A DNA stretch of 64,000 nucleotides from Bacilli bacterium (GTDB lineage Bacteria; Bacillota_I; Bacilli_A; ML615J-28; CAG-313): assembly GCA_900752975.1 (NCBI GenBank), contig CAADXH010000018.1, forward strand, positions 148,720-212,719, given 5' to 3'. Under the pieces are notes generated by a model. That model made no database searches, was not told where the DNA came from, and saw nothing but the letters and a program-made list of their open reading frames with translations. This document shows, in pieces, positions 8,122 to 15,498 of this stretch. Both the position numbers and the translations under genes were made by a program. The first letter of the stretch is position 1. Each line of letters opens with the position of its first letter.

Positions 8122-10430
8122 TATTCTTCACCACTATCTTCATTTGACTCAGCTGCAACTCGTTGCTTTGCTTTATGTGCAATATCTTCAAGTTCAGGGA
8201 TATTAAGATAAGAACCGAGATTAAATTTATTAATCTCACGAATTACTTCATTCTTTACCGGTTCTTCTTCATCAGGGTCAAGAATTAACTGTGCGACACT
8301 CTGAGAATATTCATTTACGTTTGTCATCATTTGGTTTGTATTTGTAATGTTCAAGAACATTGGAGGTGGTAAAATTACAGAAGTTTGAATATTATCATCA
8401 AATTCATTATTATAAATTTTATTGAAAATACGAGTAAGATTCATCTGAAACTTACTCTGTCTATTATATACTTTTCTCAAGAACTTACTAGATGACATTG
8501 TTAACTGAGAAGAATAGTCTACAGTATTTCTCATCTGAATCATTTCCATCGGAACATCTGTACTATTTACAGACATTTCTTCTAGCATTGTCATAAATTC
8601 AGTTTGATATTCTACCGATTGTCCTTGCATAACTTCAAAATCAATTGGAGAATTACCACTAGGACCTCTAGGAATAATATAGTCATTAAACATACCTGTG
8701 ATATTCAAGATATGGTTAATATTTTCAATTTGTCTGATACCAAAGTTACCTTTTTTAATTTGATTAATGGTATTAAGAAGTGTTTTAGATATATTTGTAT
8801 CAACAGTCTGATTTACATAGTATACTCTTTTATCCTGTGCTCTAGTCATATTCCAAATTGCATGAGTAATATAATTTGCACAATATAATGTAGCTGGGAA
8901 CATTGCTTTATCTAAATCGGAAATACCTCTATGGGTATCTTCATTCATTTTGAAATAGACATGTTCCATATCATCTGGTGGGATAAATGTAACTCGAACC
9001 TTATTCATATGGGAACTATTATTATCATAATTAAACTTAAGAACTGTATAAATTTCGTTTCTTAAGTCTTGATTTGCATTGATAAATTTTGCATCGATGA
9101 AATTAGAAATTTGGTTTGCAATATAACGAATAATATTGTTTTGTTTTGTAGACTGGTCAAGCATACTATTTGTAGACAAAATAGAATTAGAACCTTTTAA
9201 AGACATTGTAGGGTCTTGCATCTTATCATAATCACCTACCGGATTATATGGACCATCTACTTCAATATAATAATATCCAAAACAATAATTTTCAATATAA
9301 ATTGGAATAACATGTTTTCTTTCCAAAATCTTTACAATTGTACCTGGGACATTAATATATCTATCGTCTTTTGATTTCTTCTTTGCTTTATTCTTATCTA
9401 CTAATCCTTCTTGACCTCTGTCATCAAATCCTTCAAAAGACAAATCGTCTTTAATTGTCTTCTGGAATCTTCCCTTTACGACATCTCGTATATTATTAGC
9501 TGATTCTTCGATTGTTTCCTCAGAAAAATCTGCACCTTCGTAATTTAACGACATCTCGTTTAATGAACGAGATGCTTTTTCAAATCGCATAATATTTTCT
9601 ACAACAGAATTAATTGCACCTGTATAACATTCAAGTTGTATATTGTTTAATCCAGCTTGTTCAAACATTTCTGGTGTAATTTCTTTTGGTAATTTATCCA
9701 TTTCAATATTACCAGATTCTGTAATAATTGTGTGCTCTTTAATATCCAATTCAGCACGAGTATTATTCTTTTGCTTTAATAATCTTGCTACGGCTTTCTT
9801 ATATGGAACAATATATACAAATGCTTCTCCATACTTAGAAGCCTGGTCATAGATTTCATCAGTTAAATCCTGGAATTTATATGTTTCCTTAATAAACTTA
9901 ATATGTTCATTATAAGTTTCAGAATCATTTGTAATACTTGAAGAAGTCACATTGATAAAGTCTTTAGAAAAATGGTCAGCAGATAATACATTATCTTTTC
10001 TAGTATCCAACGCTTCTTGTAATCTTGGCATATATTTAAGAATCGTATCAATCTTATTATCATAATCAAATACAGTAGTTGTATCATTAATAAAGCCCAT
10101 TAATCCAGCTTCAATAACTTGACTGTCGTTAATAAGAGATTCAAGACTTTGTCCACCTTCTTTATTTCCAGGTTTAATAGAACTTCCTTGTTGTTGCATT
10201 CTAGAATAGAGTGTACTCATTGTACCTCTACCAGTATTATCCATATTAACCGATACAATATTATCTATAGAAGAGTCTAGTTTATTCTTAATCGATTCAA
10301 GGTCTTGTTTATTAGATGCTTGTGAATAGTATGTTTTACTATATAGATTATCTAGACTATTTTGAATTGTATTAGAAAGTCTATTGATAATACTAGTAGA
10401 TGATCTTTTCTTTTCATCCTTTTTAGCCAT
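8121..10430 (-). CDS. Portal protein (T4 gp20-like)
   Basis: A 769-residue protein read leftward; AAGGAGG precedes its ATG. The portal is the dodecameric ring at the capsid vertex through which DNA is packaged and leaves. Evidence: overall length and layout match large myovirus portals. An N-terminal disordered basic segment precedes a helical part. The central clip/wing region includes Asp-Lys-Ala-Met-Phe-Pro then Trp-Asn-Met-Thr-Arg-Ala-Gln-Asp-Lys-Arg-Val-Tyr-Tyr-Val, closely like the Arg-Ala-Pro-Glu-Arg-Arg-Val-Phe-Tyr-Val of T4 gp20. The region after it (Asp-Tyr-Ile-Ile-Pro-Arg...Asp-Phe-Glu-Val-Met-Gln-Gly-Gln) matches the conserved stem/crown part. It stands alone on the minus strand, 10 kb from the capsid gene. 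Confidence 0.83.
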   Translation of the reverse strand: MAKKDEKKRSSTSIINRLSNTIQNSLDNLYSKTYYSQASNKQDLESIKNKLDSSIDNIVSVNMDNTGRGTMSTLYSRMQQQGSSIKPGNKEGGQSLESLINDSQVIEAGLMGFINDTTTVFDYDNKIDTILKYMPRLQEALDTRKDNVLSADHFSKDFINVTSSSITNDSETYNEHIKFIKETYKFQDLTDEIYDQASKYGEAFVYIVPYKKAVARLLKQKNNTRAELDIKEHTIITESGNIEMDKLPKEITPEMFEQAGLNNIQLECYTGAINSVVENIMRFEKASRSLNEMSLNYEGADFSEETIEESANNIRDVVKGRFQKTIKDDLSFEGFDDRGQEGLVDKNKAKKKSKDDRYINVPGTIVKILERKHVIPIYIENYCFGYYYIEVDGPYNPVGDYDKMQDPTMSLKGSNSILSTNSMLDQSTKQNNIIRYIANQISNFIDAKFINANQDLRNEIYTVLKFNYDNNSSHMNKVRVTFIPPDDMEHVYFKMNEDTHRGISDLDKAMFPATLYCANYITHAIWNMTRAQDKRVYYVNQTVDTNISKTLLNTINQIKKGNFGIRQIENINHILNITGMFNDYIIPRGPSGNSPIDFEVMQGQSVEYQTEFMTMLEEMSVNSTDVPMEMIQMRNTVDYSSQLTMSSSKFLRKVYNRQSKFQMNLTRIFNKIYNNEFDDNIQTSVILPPPMFLNITNTNQMMTNVNEYSQSVAQLILDPDEEEPVKNEVIREINKFNLGSYLNIPELEDIAHKAKQRVAAESNEDSGEE

Positions 10431-10484
10431 ATAGTATACCTCCTTTTAATATTTACTAAATTGTTGAAATGAGTAAATTGTAAT

Positions 10485-10541
10485 GACTTTGTAAAACTGC
10501 GTATATTCACTTATATATAATTATAGTGAATAGAGATAGTA
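10485..10541. promoter_or_regulatory. Repeated divergent element, copy A (probable bidirectional promoter)
   Basis: This 57-bp stretch matches the reverse complement of 32798-32855 with three substitutions and one single-base indel. Its heart is an imperfect palindrome, TTCAC (10506-10510) and GTGAA (10526-10530) around an AT-rich core containing TATATAATTATA. It lies between the divergent portal (-) and small acidic gene (+). The side carrying AATAGAGA faces the small gene and the side carrying GACTTTGTAAAAC faces the large virion gene, as in copy B. Promoter function is inferred from position and repetition. Confidence 0.6.
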
Positions 10542-10567
10542 ATATAAGCTATATTCTATATCGAAAA

Positions 10568-10635
10568 CAGGTTGATGCATACCTGAAACCTCAAGCATCA
10601 GACGTAGAAACTCTACGTTCCCAGGGTGAAGGGAA
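10568..10635 (+). promoter_or_regulatory. Structured 5' leader with predicted pseudoknot upstream of the 10648 gene
   Basis: Three consecutive pairings can be drawn by eye. CAGGT (10568-10572) pairs with ACCTG (10581-10585); its loop contains GATGC (10574-10578), which can pair with GCATC (10595-10599), giving an H-type pseudoknot. ACGTAGA (10602-10608) pairs perfectly with TCTACGT (10612-10618). TCCC (10619-10622) pairs with GGGA (10631-10634). The coding start at 10648 has only AAAAGG as a ribosome site, weak for this genome, so leader structure may control translation. I could not match it to a known riboswitch class. Confidence 0.4.
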
Positions 10636-10647
10636 AAGGCTATTATC

Positions 10648-11097
10648 ATGACCAACACAACTACTGCAACAAACAATGCAATCGCTTCCGCTACGACAAA
10701 CGGCTTTACCTTTGAAGCTGTGCTGAATGAAGTATCAGTTACTGATACAATGCACGCTACAATGGTAGAAACAATGTTCAACATTGTTGTCACCAACACA
10801 GTAAGAAAGGGGGTACATGTTACCGAAAACTATCTCAAAAGAATGAACGAAACGTTCGAAAAGTTTTTAAAAGCAACCAAAATCAAATATGTCAAGTCGG
10901 ATATCGATCTTGACAGAACATTTGATGAAAAAACATTCATCTTTGAAGCAGACAAAGATGAATGGGAAGAAAATGCAATCAGCTTGATTGCATTATTAAA
11001 GAAAGAAAGAATCACATTTGACGAAAATACAGAAGAAGGATTTATCTGCTATGATGAATCTCAGAATTCTGAAAAAGATTTAATTATCGTCGAATAA
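10648..11097 (+). CDS. Small acidic protein, unknown
   Basis: A 149-residue protein with no recognised family. The first 20 residues are Thr/Ala/Asn-rich and probably disordered. Residues 20-75 are predicted helical with alternating hydrophobics (Val-Glu-Thr-Met-Phe-Asn-Ile-Val-Val), and the C-terminal half is strongly acidic with beta-type alternation (Thr-Phe-Ile-Phe-Glu-Ala-Asp). No Cys-based zinc site and no membrane segment. The gene follows a repeated divergent element and a structured leader and is the only gene in its transcript before a strong terminator. The same arrangement, element then leader then small gene, is seen for the 32125-32646 gene. Early or regulatory role is possible but unsupported by homology. 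Confidence 0.6.
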   Translation: MTNTTTATNNAIASATTNGFTFEAVLNEVSVTDTMHATMVETMFNIVVTNTVRKGVHVTENYLKRMNETFEKFLKATKIKYVKSDIDLDRTFDEKTFIFEADKDEWEENAISLIALLKKERITFDENTEEGFICYDESQNSEKDLIIVE

Positions 11098-11117
11098 GAA
11101 TTTCAACTGAAAAAGAT

Positions 11118-11151
11118 AAGAACGCACTATTGCCAAGTGCGTTCTTTTTTT
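11118..11151. terminator. Terminator between the 10648 gene and the convergent 11153 gene
   Basis: AAGAACGCACT pairs with AAGTGCGTTCTT (11118-11146) and is followed by a run of T to 11151. It lies 20 bases after the stop on the plus strand and immediately after the stop of the convergent minus gene. Confidence 0.92.
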
Positions 11152-11152
11152 G

Positions 11153-11776
11153 TTATAAACATAAAAATTTCATAAAGGTTCTTACGTCTTTAGATTTGTG
11201 GGATATGAATTCTACTAGAAAATACGAATTACCATTTGTATAATATATCTTAGCATCTAAGTCTGTCTTCTTAGTTCCAGGAAGCATATTCGGAGCCAAG
11301 TAGATAGCTCGATTATCTAAAATATATTTTGATACTCCATCAGCAGCTTTGTTTAATAATACATTGTTGTAAAACATTTCGTCATTATTAAGACCAGATA
11401 TATTTTTTATATCATTAGCAGTTGCGATGTCCATAACAATCGATTTTAAAGAATTCAAAGCTTTCTCGAATAACTGGATTGCATTAAACTTTGTGATATA
11501 ATCCATATTCTCAAGAACCCCAACTTCTGTTTCATATCCAACTGTCTTTCCTAAGATTGCATTAACTGAATACATCTTGTTTAGATACTTCTCATGAATG
11601 TTATCACAATTAATCAAAATCACACTTCCAGGATTATTAACAAACAAAACATCTCCAAGTGTATTATCTCTTATGATATAGAAATATTCGTTGGTAGATT
11701 TTAGTTTCATATCTTTTATATATGGTATAAAAATCTTCCCACTATTTTTCAGTTCTTCTCCAAATATGTTATCCAT
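11153..11776 (-). CDS. Unknown protein in the DNA polymerase operon
   Basis: A 207-residue protein on the minus strand. Its ATG lies 3 bases beyond the stop of the polymerase N-half gene, so the two are cotranscribed and probably translationally coupled. Hydrophobic and charged residues alternate as in a soluble alpha/beta protein: a beta-rich first third (Tyr-Phe-Tyr-Ile-Ile-Arg, Val-Leu-Phe-Val-Asn, Ser-Val-Ile-Leu-Ile), a helical middle around residues 95-150 and a short beta C-terminus. No nuclease, zinc or nucleotide-binding motif is visible. It does not contain the missing polymerase motifs B or C. A replication accessory role is inferred only from the operon. Confidence 0.55.
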   Translation of the reverse strand: MDNIFGEELKNSGKIFIPYIKDMKLKSTNEYFYIIRDNTLGDVLFVNNPGSVILINCDNIHEKYLNKMYSVNAILGKTVGYETEVGVLENMDYITKFNAIQLFEKALNSLKSIVMDIATANDIKNISGLNNDEMFYNNVLLNKAADGVSKYILDNRAIYLAPNMLPGTKKTDLDAKIYYTNGNSYFLVEFISHKSKDVRTFMKFLCL

Positions 11777-11779
11777 TTA

Positions 11780-13816
11780 TTATGCTCCAATCTCCTTAGG
11801 CTTACTATACAAATAACCATCCTTAAGACTATTATAGATTTCAGTAAAGTTATTAAAATCAGACTTATCGAAATCAAATTTAGGTTGTTCAAATACAGAC
11901 TTATCTCCACAAGCCATTGCATTAACAATCTTCAAATCTCGTTTATTTTTACAATTAATAAACAATCCACGATTATCAACTTCTGGTTTTCTGGATACAT
12001 CGTCAAAATCATGATACGTCAATATACCATTCGGTCGTCTTACTGTTGTGAAATACTCAATGATGTCATCATACATTTCTTCATAACCAGCAAAATGGAA
12101 CCAACGACTAAAGAATTCAATCCAGTTATGTGACTGTAAATCATCCATGAATTGAGCTTCTCTTCTCCATTTGATTTCATCTCTATGAAATCTATTTTCA
12201 AATTCATATACCTTTTCTGGGATATTAACATGCCCAATCAATGTCGTCTGCGACATGTTAAATTCAGATGTGATTGATGGATACAAAGACTTATAATCAA
12301 AGTCATCCAGATTATTAAAGATAGATACTGGAATACCATTAATTCTCATCTTAGAATAATCACTATTATATTTCGGGTCTGCAACAAATGCACCTGGGAA
12401 TTTTTCTTTCGGTGTATTCTGATTTGTATTATTACCCATAATCATTCCATATCTATAATATGACTTTGCTGCTCGATTCTTAAGATATACAGTTTGACGA
12501 TATATTTTTGACCAACGAGTATTGTCTAACAATACATTATTATATGCAGAGTCAATATCATTTACTTTAAACTCTATACAATACTGTACAATTGTATCCA
12601 TAATATTATAGAATACGAATGTTTCATAATCTTTATATGGTAATTCTGCAAGTTTCGTTGTAATATGACTATAATCAAGTTTCTTTACACCACAAGTAAT
12701 CTGTCCGATATAATCCAACTTATAATTCTCAATCGCTTTTTGTCCCTTTCGTCTAGACGCAAAATGAATCATCTGATCAAGATACACCGAATATGAACTA
12801 ATCTTTGCGAAGTCATTTCTTTCTTCATAATTAAACTTATTCTTCTCATCAATAAAGTAATTTACTTCTTTATATCTGAAATCTGGATGACACATAATAT
12901 CCTTTGGATTATATCCAAGATTGATAATTCGTTGGATGATATACGGAATATCGAATGCCATGTTCCATGCTAGCACAGTATCTGGTTTGATATTGTTAAT
13001 ATAATTGAATAGGTGTTTTAATAAAACAATCTCATCTTCTTCATCATAGAAATGAAATTGAACAGTCATCTTATCAATCTTATACTTACAAGCTTGTTTC
13101 TCTCCACCAACCGCATCGATTAAGAATTGTCGTAATCGCATATTCAATGATGGTTTATTACATTCTTTTTCAAATTTCTCAATCAATGGATTCTCTTTAT
13201 TTCGTAATAAGAATGAATGAACAACCAAGGACTGATCATCAATAAATGATACTGCATTGATTGGACATTCACCAAGTTCTACGAATTCACCCTTACAATC
13301 AATTGTATCAGCTTCAATATCAAGAAATGATTTCGATGGTTTGGTATAACTATTCTCATATGAGTTCGCAAATTGAAACCTGATGTTATCTTCAATATCC
13401 ATATCAGACATCAGGATCGCTGGGTTATAATTACATAACACTTTATTTGCAGCTCGATTCCGATTACGAATGTTTTCAAAGAACTCATTTGTTTTTCCTA
13501 ATCGGTCTGCAATGTCTTTTTGAAGAGATATAAACGGCGTGATGATTCGTTTACAATCTTCTTTCATTGCATATTCCAAAGTATATCTTGGAACTTCTTT
13601 TCCATCAAGTAGCATATAATATTCATACTCAGGATTAATTATTGTTTCCAAAAACTTTTCACCTGACCGAATATCTTTGATAATCAAATCAATTGCCGGT
13701 GATAACCATTTCCCATTCGGATCTTTCTTTGGGTAATGGTAAATCGTGTTTAATAAAGATAACGGATATCCTTTTGGATATTGACCTATCAAAAAATCAT
13801 CTTCGTAATATTTCAT
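11780..13816 (-). CDS. DNA polymerase family B, N-terminal half (exonuclease + palm motif A)
   Basis: A 678-residue protein. The start at 13816 is chosen because AGGAGG lies 8 bases upstream; an in-frame ATG 21 bases further out has no such site. It carries the 3'-5' exonuclease motifs of family B: Exo I Leu-Asp-Ile-Glu-Ala-Asp (about 165-169), Exo II Leu-Ala-Trp-Asn-Met-Ala-Phe-Asp (about 282-289) and Exo III Tyr-Asn-Ile-Met-Asp (403-407). Palm motif A follows as Phe-Asp-Tyr-Lys-Ser-Leu-Tyr-Pro-Ser-Ile (506-515). Motif B (Lys...Asn-x-x-Tyr-Gly) and motif C (Asp-Thr-Asp) are absent; they lie in the 29978-32077 gene on the other strand. This half alone should proofread but not polymerise. The natural C-terminus, about 160 residues after motif A, ends in normal acidic sequence with TAA. 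Confidence 0.93.
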   Translation of the reverse strand: MKYYEDDFLIGQYPKGYPLSLLNTIYHYPKKDPNGKWLSPAIDLIIKDIRSGEKFLETIINPEYEYYMLLDGKEVPRYTLEYAMKEDCKRIITPFISLQKDIADRLGKTNEFFENIRNRNRAANKVLCNYNPAILMSDMDIEDNIRFQFANSYENSYTKPSKSFLDIEADTIDCKGEFVELGECPINAVSFIDDQSLVVHSFLLRNKENPLIEKFEKECNKPSLNMRLRQFLIDAVGGEKQACKYKIDKMTVQFHFYDEEDEIVLLKHLFNYINNIKPDTVLAWNMAFDIPYIIQRIINLGYNPKDIMCHPDFRYKEVNYFIDEKNKFNYEERNDFAKISSYSVYLDQMIHFASRRKGQKAIENYKLDYIGQITCGVKKLDYSHITTKLAELPYKDYETFVFYNIMDTIVQYCIEFKVNDIDSAYNNVLLDNTRWSKIYRQTVYLKNRAAKSYYRYGMIMGNNTNQNTPKEKFPGAFVADPKYNSDYSKMRINGIPVSIFNNLDDFDYKSLYPSITSEFNMSQTTLIGHVNIPEKVYEFENRFHRDEIKWRREAQFMDDLQSHNWIEFFSRWFHFAGYEEMYDDIIEYFTTVRRPNGILTYHDFDDVSRKPEVDNRGLFINCKNKRDLKIVNAMACGDKSVFEQPKFDFDKSDFNNFTEIYNSLKDGYLYSKPKEIGA

Positions 13817-13840
13817 ATTTAGCCTCCTAATCATCAACGA

Positions 13841-13851
13841 ACGTAATACGT
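13841..13851 (-). promoter_or_regulatory. ACGTATTACGT element upstream of polymerase N-half
   Basis: Read on the minus strand this is ACGTATTACGT, part of the near-palindrome GAACGTAATACGTTC (13839-13853). It ends 24 bases before the ATG of the polymerase N-half gene. The same 11 bases occur at 29937-29947, 30 bases before the ATG of the polymerase C-half gene. An operator or activator site is the obvious reading, but unproved. Confidence 0.5.
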
Positions 13852-13901
13852 TCTTTCAATCTATTTATATATTTGTTTTCTCTGATGTAAAAGAAAAAAT
13901 T

Positions 13902-13927
13902 ATCTCCACAGAATGAACTGTGGAGAT
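13902..13927 (-). terminator. Hairpin with T-tract read leftward, upstream of polymerase N-half
   Basis: ATCTCCACAG (13902-13911) pairs perfectly with CTGTGGAGAT (13918-13927). On the minus strand the hairpin is followed by AATTTTTTC, the classic terminator pattern; on the plus side no T-run follows. No minus-strand gene lies upstream, so it either insulates the polymerase promoter or acts as an attenuator. Confidence 0.6.
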
Positions 13928-13980
13928 ATCCAAATAAAATTAACAAGAGGAAAACAAACAAACTTCACAAGAGGAAAATC

Positions 13981-14034
13981 ATGTCAACCAGATTTAAGGT
14001 CTTCCAACCTTATTTAAATGTTAACAAATATTAA
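13981..14034 (+). CDS. Possible 17-residue leader ORF
   Basis: ATG 13981 is preceded by AAGAGGAAAATC and opens a 17-codon frame ending in TAA, about 50 bases before the AT-hook protein gene. The 12-mer ACAAGAGGAAAA occurs twice, at 13943-13954 and 13967-13978, the second acting as its ribosome site. It may be a leader peptide, a degenerate gene end or chance. Confidence 0.25.
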   Translation: MSTRFKVFQPYLNVNKY

Positions 14035-14082
14035 CGATTTATAAGAAAAACATCTCTATAAAATCACAAAGGAGGAAATAAC

Positions 14083-15030
14083 ATGGCTATCTTAAACGAT
14101 GATGTTCTTAAACGAGGCTCTTCTAATAATACTACTTTATCTACTCAATCTACTACTTCTGATGAAACTCCATCAGAATCTACTCCACCGAAAAGAAAAA
14201 GAGGAAGACCTAGAAAAAGTGAACAACAATCAACCGAAGTTATTGAAATAACACCAAGTCATCATAAACAACAATCTGACATTCCTATGTGTCAATCATC
14301 CGAACCATATGAAAACACTTATGATGAAACAAATAATATGCTTAAATACTCTATTATGCAATTGGATGTATTAGCAAATGATATTAAGAATGAACTTGAT
14401 ACAATTAGAAAATCTAAGACACTTAAGGGAAAATATCAGTTCATTTCTGATTTATGTTCTACTGCAAGTAACTTAGTAAGTTCTAAAATTTCTGCAATAA
14501 AGGAGATTAATGCTGTTAAGACAAATTGTCATAAGCTCGAATTACAGCGAGTTAAGGACATTAAGAACTCTGCAGCAAACCAACAAGATGATGATAAATT
14601 TATTACTGATATGTACAATGCTTATATTAATACTCCTGTAAATGCTGGCTCTAATCCAATGATGCAATATACATCTTCTAACATTGGTGGAAATATGAAT
14701 GCATATATGAATGGAGTAAATACTTCTCAAGTTAATGAGGAACAAAATTTTCAAAACTATATGAGCAATCTATCTCCTGAACAAAACAGAATGATTTTGG
14801 GTGATAATCCTAATATTGAAACTGTTGTAGTGTATGATCCAAATACAGGAGAAAAGGCTTTTGAAGTAATTGATTCTAGTACAGGTCTATCTGTACCAAA
14901 CTATCCTAGACCAAGTAATTCATTATTAGACGATACAAGTGTTGATATATCTACTGGTATTGCATCTAATACAAATATTGGTCAGAGTTGGAAAGTTGTT
15001 GTTCTCGGAGATATGATAAATAAGTTCTAA
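14083..15030 (+). CDS. AT-hook-containing protein, probable virion or DNA-associated protein
   Basis: A 315-residue protein; AAAGGAGG precedes ATG 14083. After a Ser/Thr-rich N-terminus, residues 37-48 read Lys-Arg-Lys-Arg-Gly-Arg-Pro-Arg-Lys-Ser, a textbook AT-hook whose Arg-Gly-Arg-Pro core inserts in the minor groove of AT-rich DNA. Residues 85-170 form a predicted helical bundle (Leu-Asp-Val-Leu-Ala-Asn-Asp-Ile to Lys-Leu-Glu-Leu-Gln-Arg-Val-Lys). The remainder is Asn/Met/Ser/Gly-rich, followed by an extended C-terminal part with Val-Val-Val-Tyr-Asp-Pro-Asn-Thr-Gly. No enzyme motif. It heads the plus-strand cluster that includes the capsid gene, so it may organise packaged or replicating DNA; that is inference. 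Confidence 0.6.
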   Translation: MAILNDDVLKRGSSNNTTLSTQSTTSDETPSESTPPKRKRGRPRKSEQQSTEVIEITPSHHKQQSDIPMCQSSEPYENTYDETNNMLKYSIMQLDVLANDIKNELDTIRKSKTLKGKYQFISDLCSTASNLVSSKISAIKEINAVKTNCHKLELQRVKDIKNSAANQQDDDKFITDMYNAYINTPVNAGSNPMMQYTSSNIGGNMNAYMNGVNTSQVNEEQNFQNYMSNLSPEQNRMILGDNPNIETVVVYDPNTGEKAFEVIDSSTGLSVPNYPRPSNSLLDDTSVDISTGIASNTNIGQSWKVVVLGDMINKF

Positions 15031-15088
15031 TTATATACTATTATAATGATTACAATGTAATCAAATAAAAATAAAGGAGTTTTGAAAA

Positions 15089-15421
15089 ATGAACGGAATT
15101 GACAAAATTGGACAATGGTTCTTTGAAGATGAGAATCTTTGCAGAAAAGAACCAGTAATGTTATCAATGGGTGAAGAGTGTTATGTACTTGACCTTGACA
15201 TCTTTGATGAGGTTAATGAAACTTACACATTTATTCCTTGTATTGTTGTAAGGATAGACCAATCTAGTATACCTGGTAGATGGTATTATGTATTACAGGC
15301 TAAGGACAGTGTAAATGACGAACAACTTAACTCGAACTATGATGCAGGTATAAGATTTTATAAATATTTGGAGAATACATCTCCTTATCTTTATAAGATT
15401 AATCATGTAGAAGATAGATAA
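15089..15421 (+). CDS. Unknown small protein
   Basis: A 110-residue acidic protein with AAAGGAG ahead of ATG 15089. It appears to be a single soluble domain with several Tyr/Trp and beta-like strands (Cys-Tyr-Val-Leu-Asp-Leu, Phe-Ile-Pro-Cys-Ile-Val-Val-Arg-Ile-Asp, Trp-Tyr-Tyr-Val-Leu-Gln-Ala). No recognised motif or membrane segment. It sits between the AT-hook gene and a terminator. Upstream at 15048-15062 GATTAC and GTAATC form a short inverted repeat. Its function is unknown. Confidence 0.55.
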   Translation: MNGIDKIGQWFFEDENLCRKEPVMLSMGEECYVLDLDIFDEVNETYTFIPCIVVRIDQSSIPGRWYYVLQAKDSVNDEQLNSNYDAGIRFYKYLENTSPYLYKINHVEDR

Positions 15422-15447
15422 ATGTATTATCTATAATTTAAAGAAAA

Positions 15448-15479
15448 AGAAGGATGAGTCGAAAGGCTCATTCTTTTTT
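15448..15479 (+). terminator. Rho-independent terminator after 15089-15421 gene
   Basis: AAGGATGAG and CTCATTCTT pair around TCGAAAGG, followed by a run of six T ending at 15479. The next gene starts 20 bases later with its own AAGGAGG. Confidence 0.85.
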
Positions 15480-15498
15480 GTAAGAAAAGGAGGTAACT

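Noticed and set aside
10565..10640. Hammerhead or other known ribozyme/riboswitch in the leader
   Set aside because: The conserved core of hammerhead, preQ1, THF or purine elements cannot be matched; only the pseudoknot pairing is supported.
10521..10799. 92-codon minus-strand frame across the divergent region
   Set aside because: It covers element A and the structured leader and overlaps the start of the 10648 gene, with no ribosome site.
11153..13816. Frameshift or simple nonsense mutation breaking the DNA polymerase gene
   Set aside because: The sequence just downstream of the N-half stop encodes an unrelated 207-residue protein with no motif B or C; the matching half lies 16 kb away on the other strand with its own start and ribosome site.
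15031..15088. tRNA gene in AT-rich gap with inverted repeat
   Set aside because: The gap is too short and shows no T-loop, anticodon stem or CCA-type acceptor pattern. I found no tRNA elsewhere in the window.
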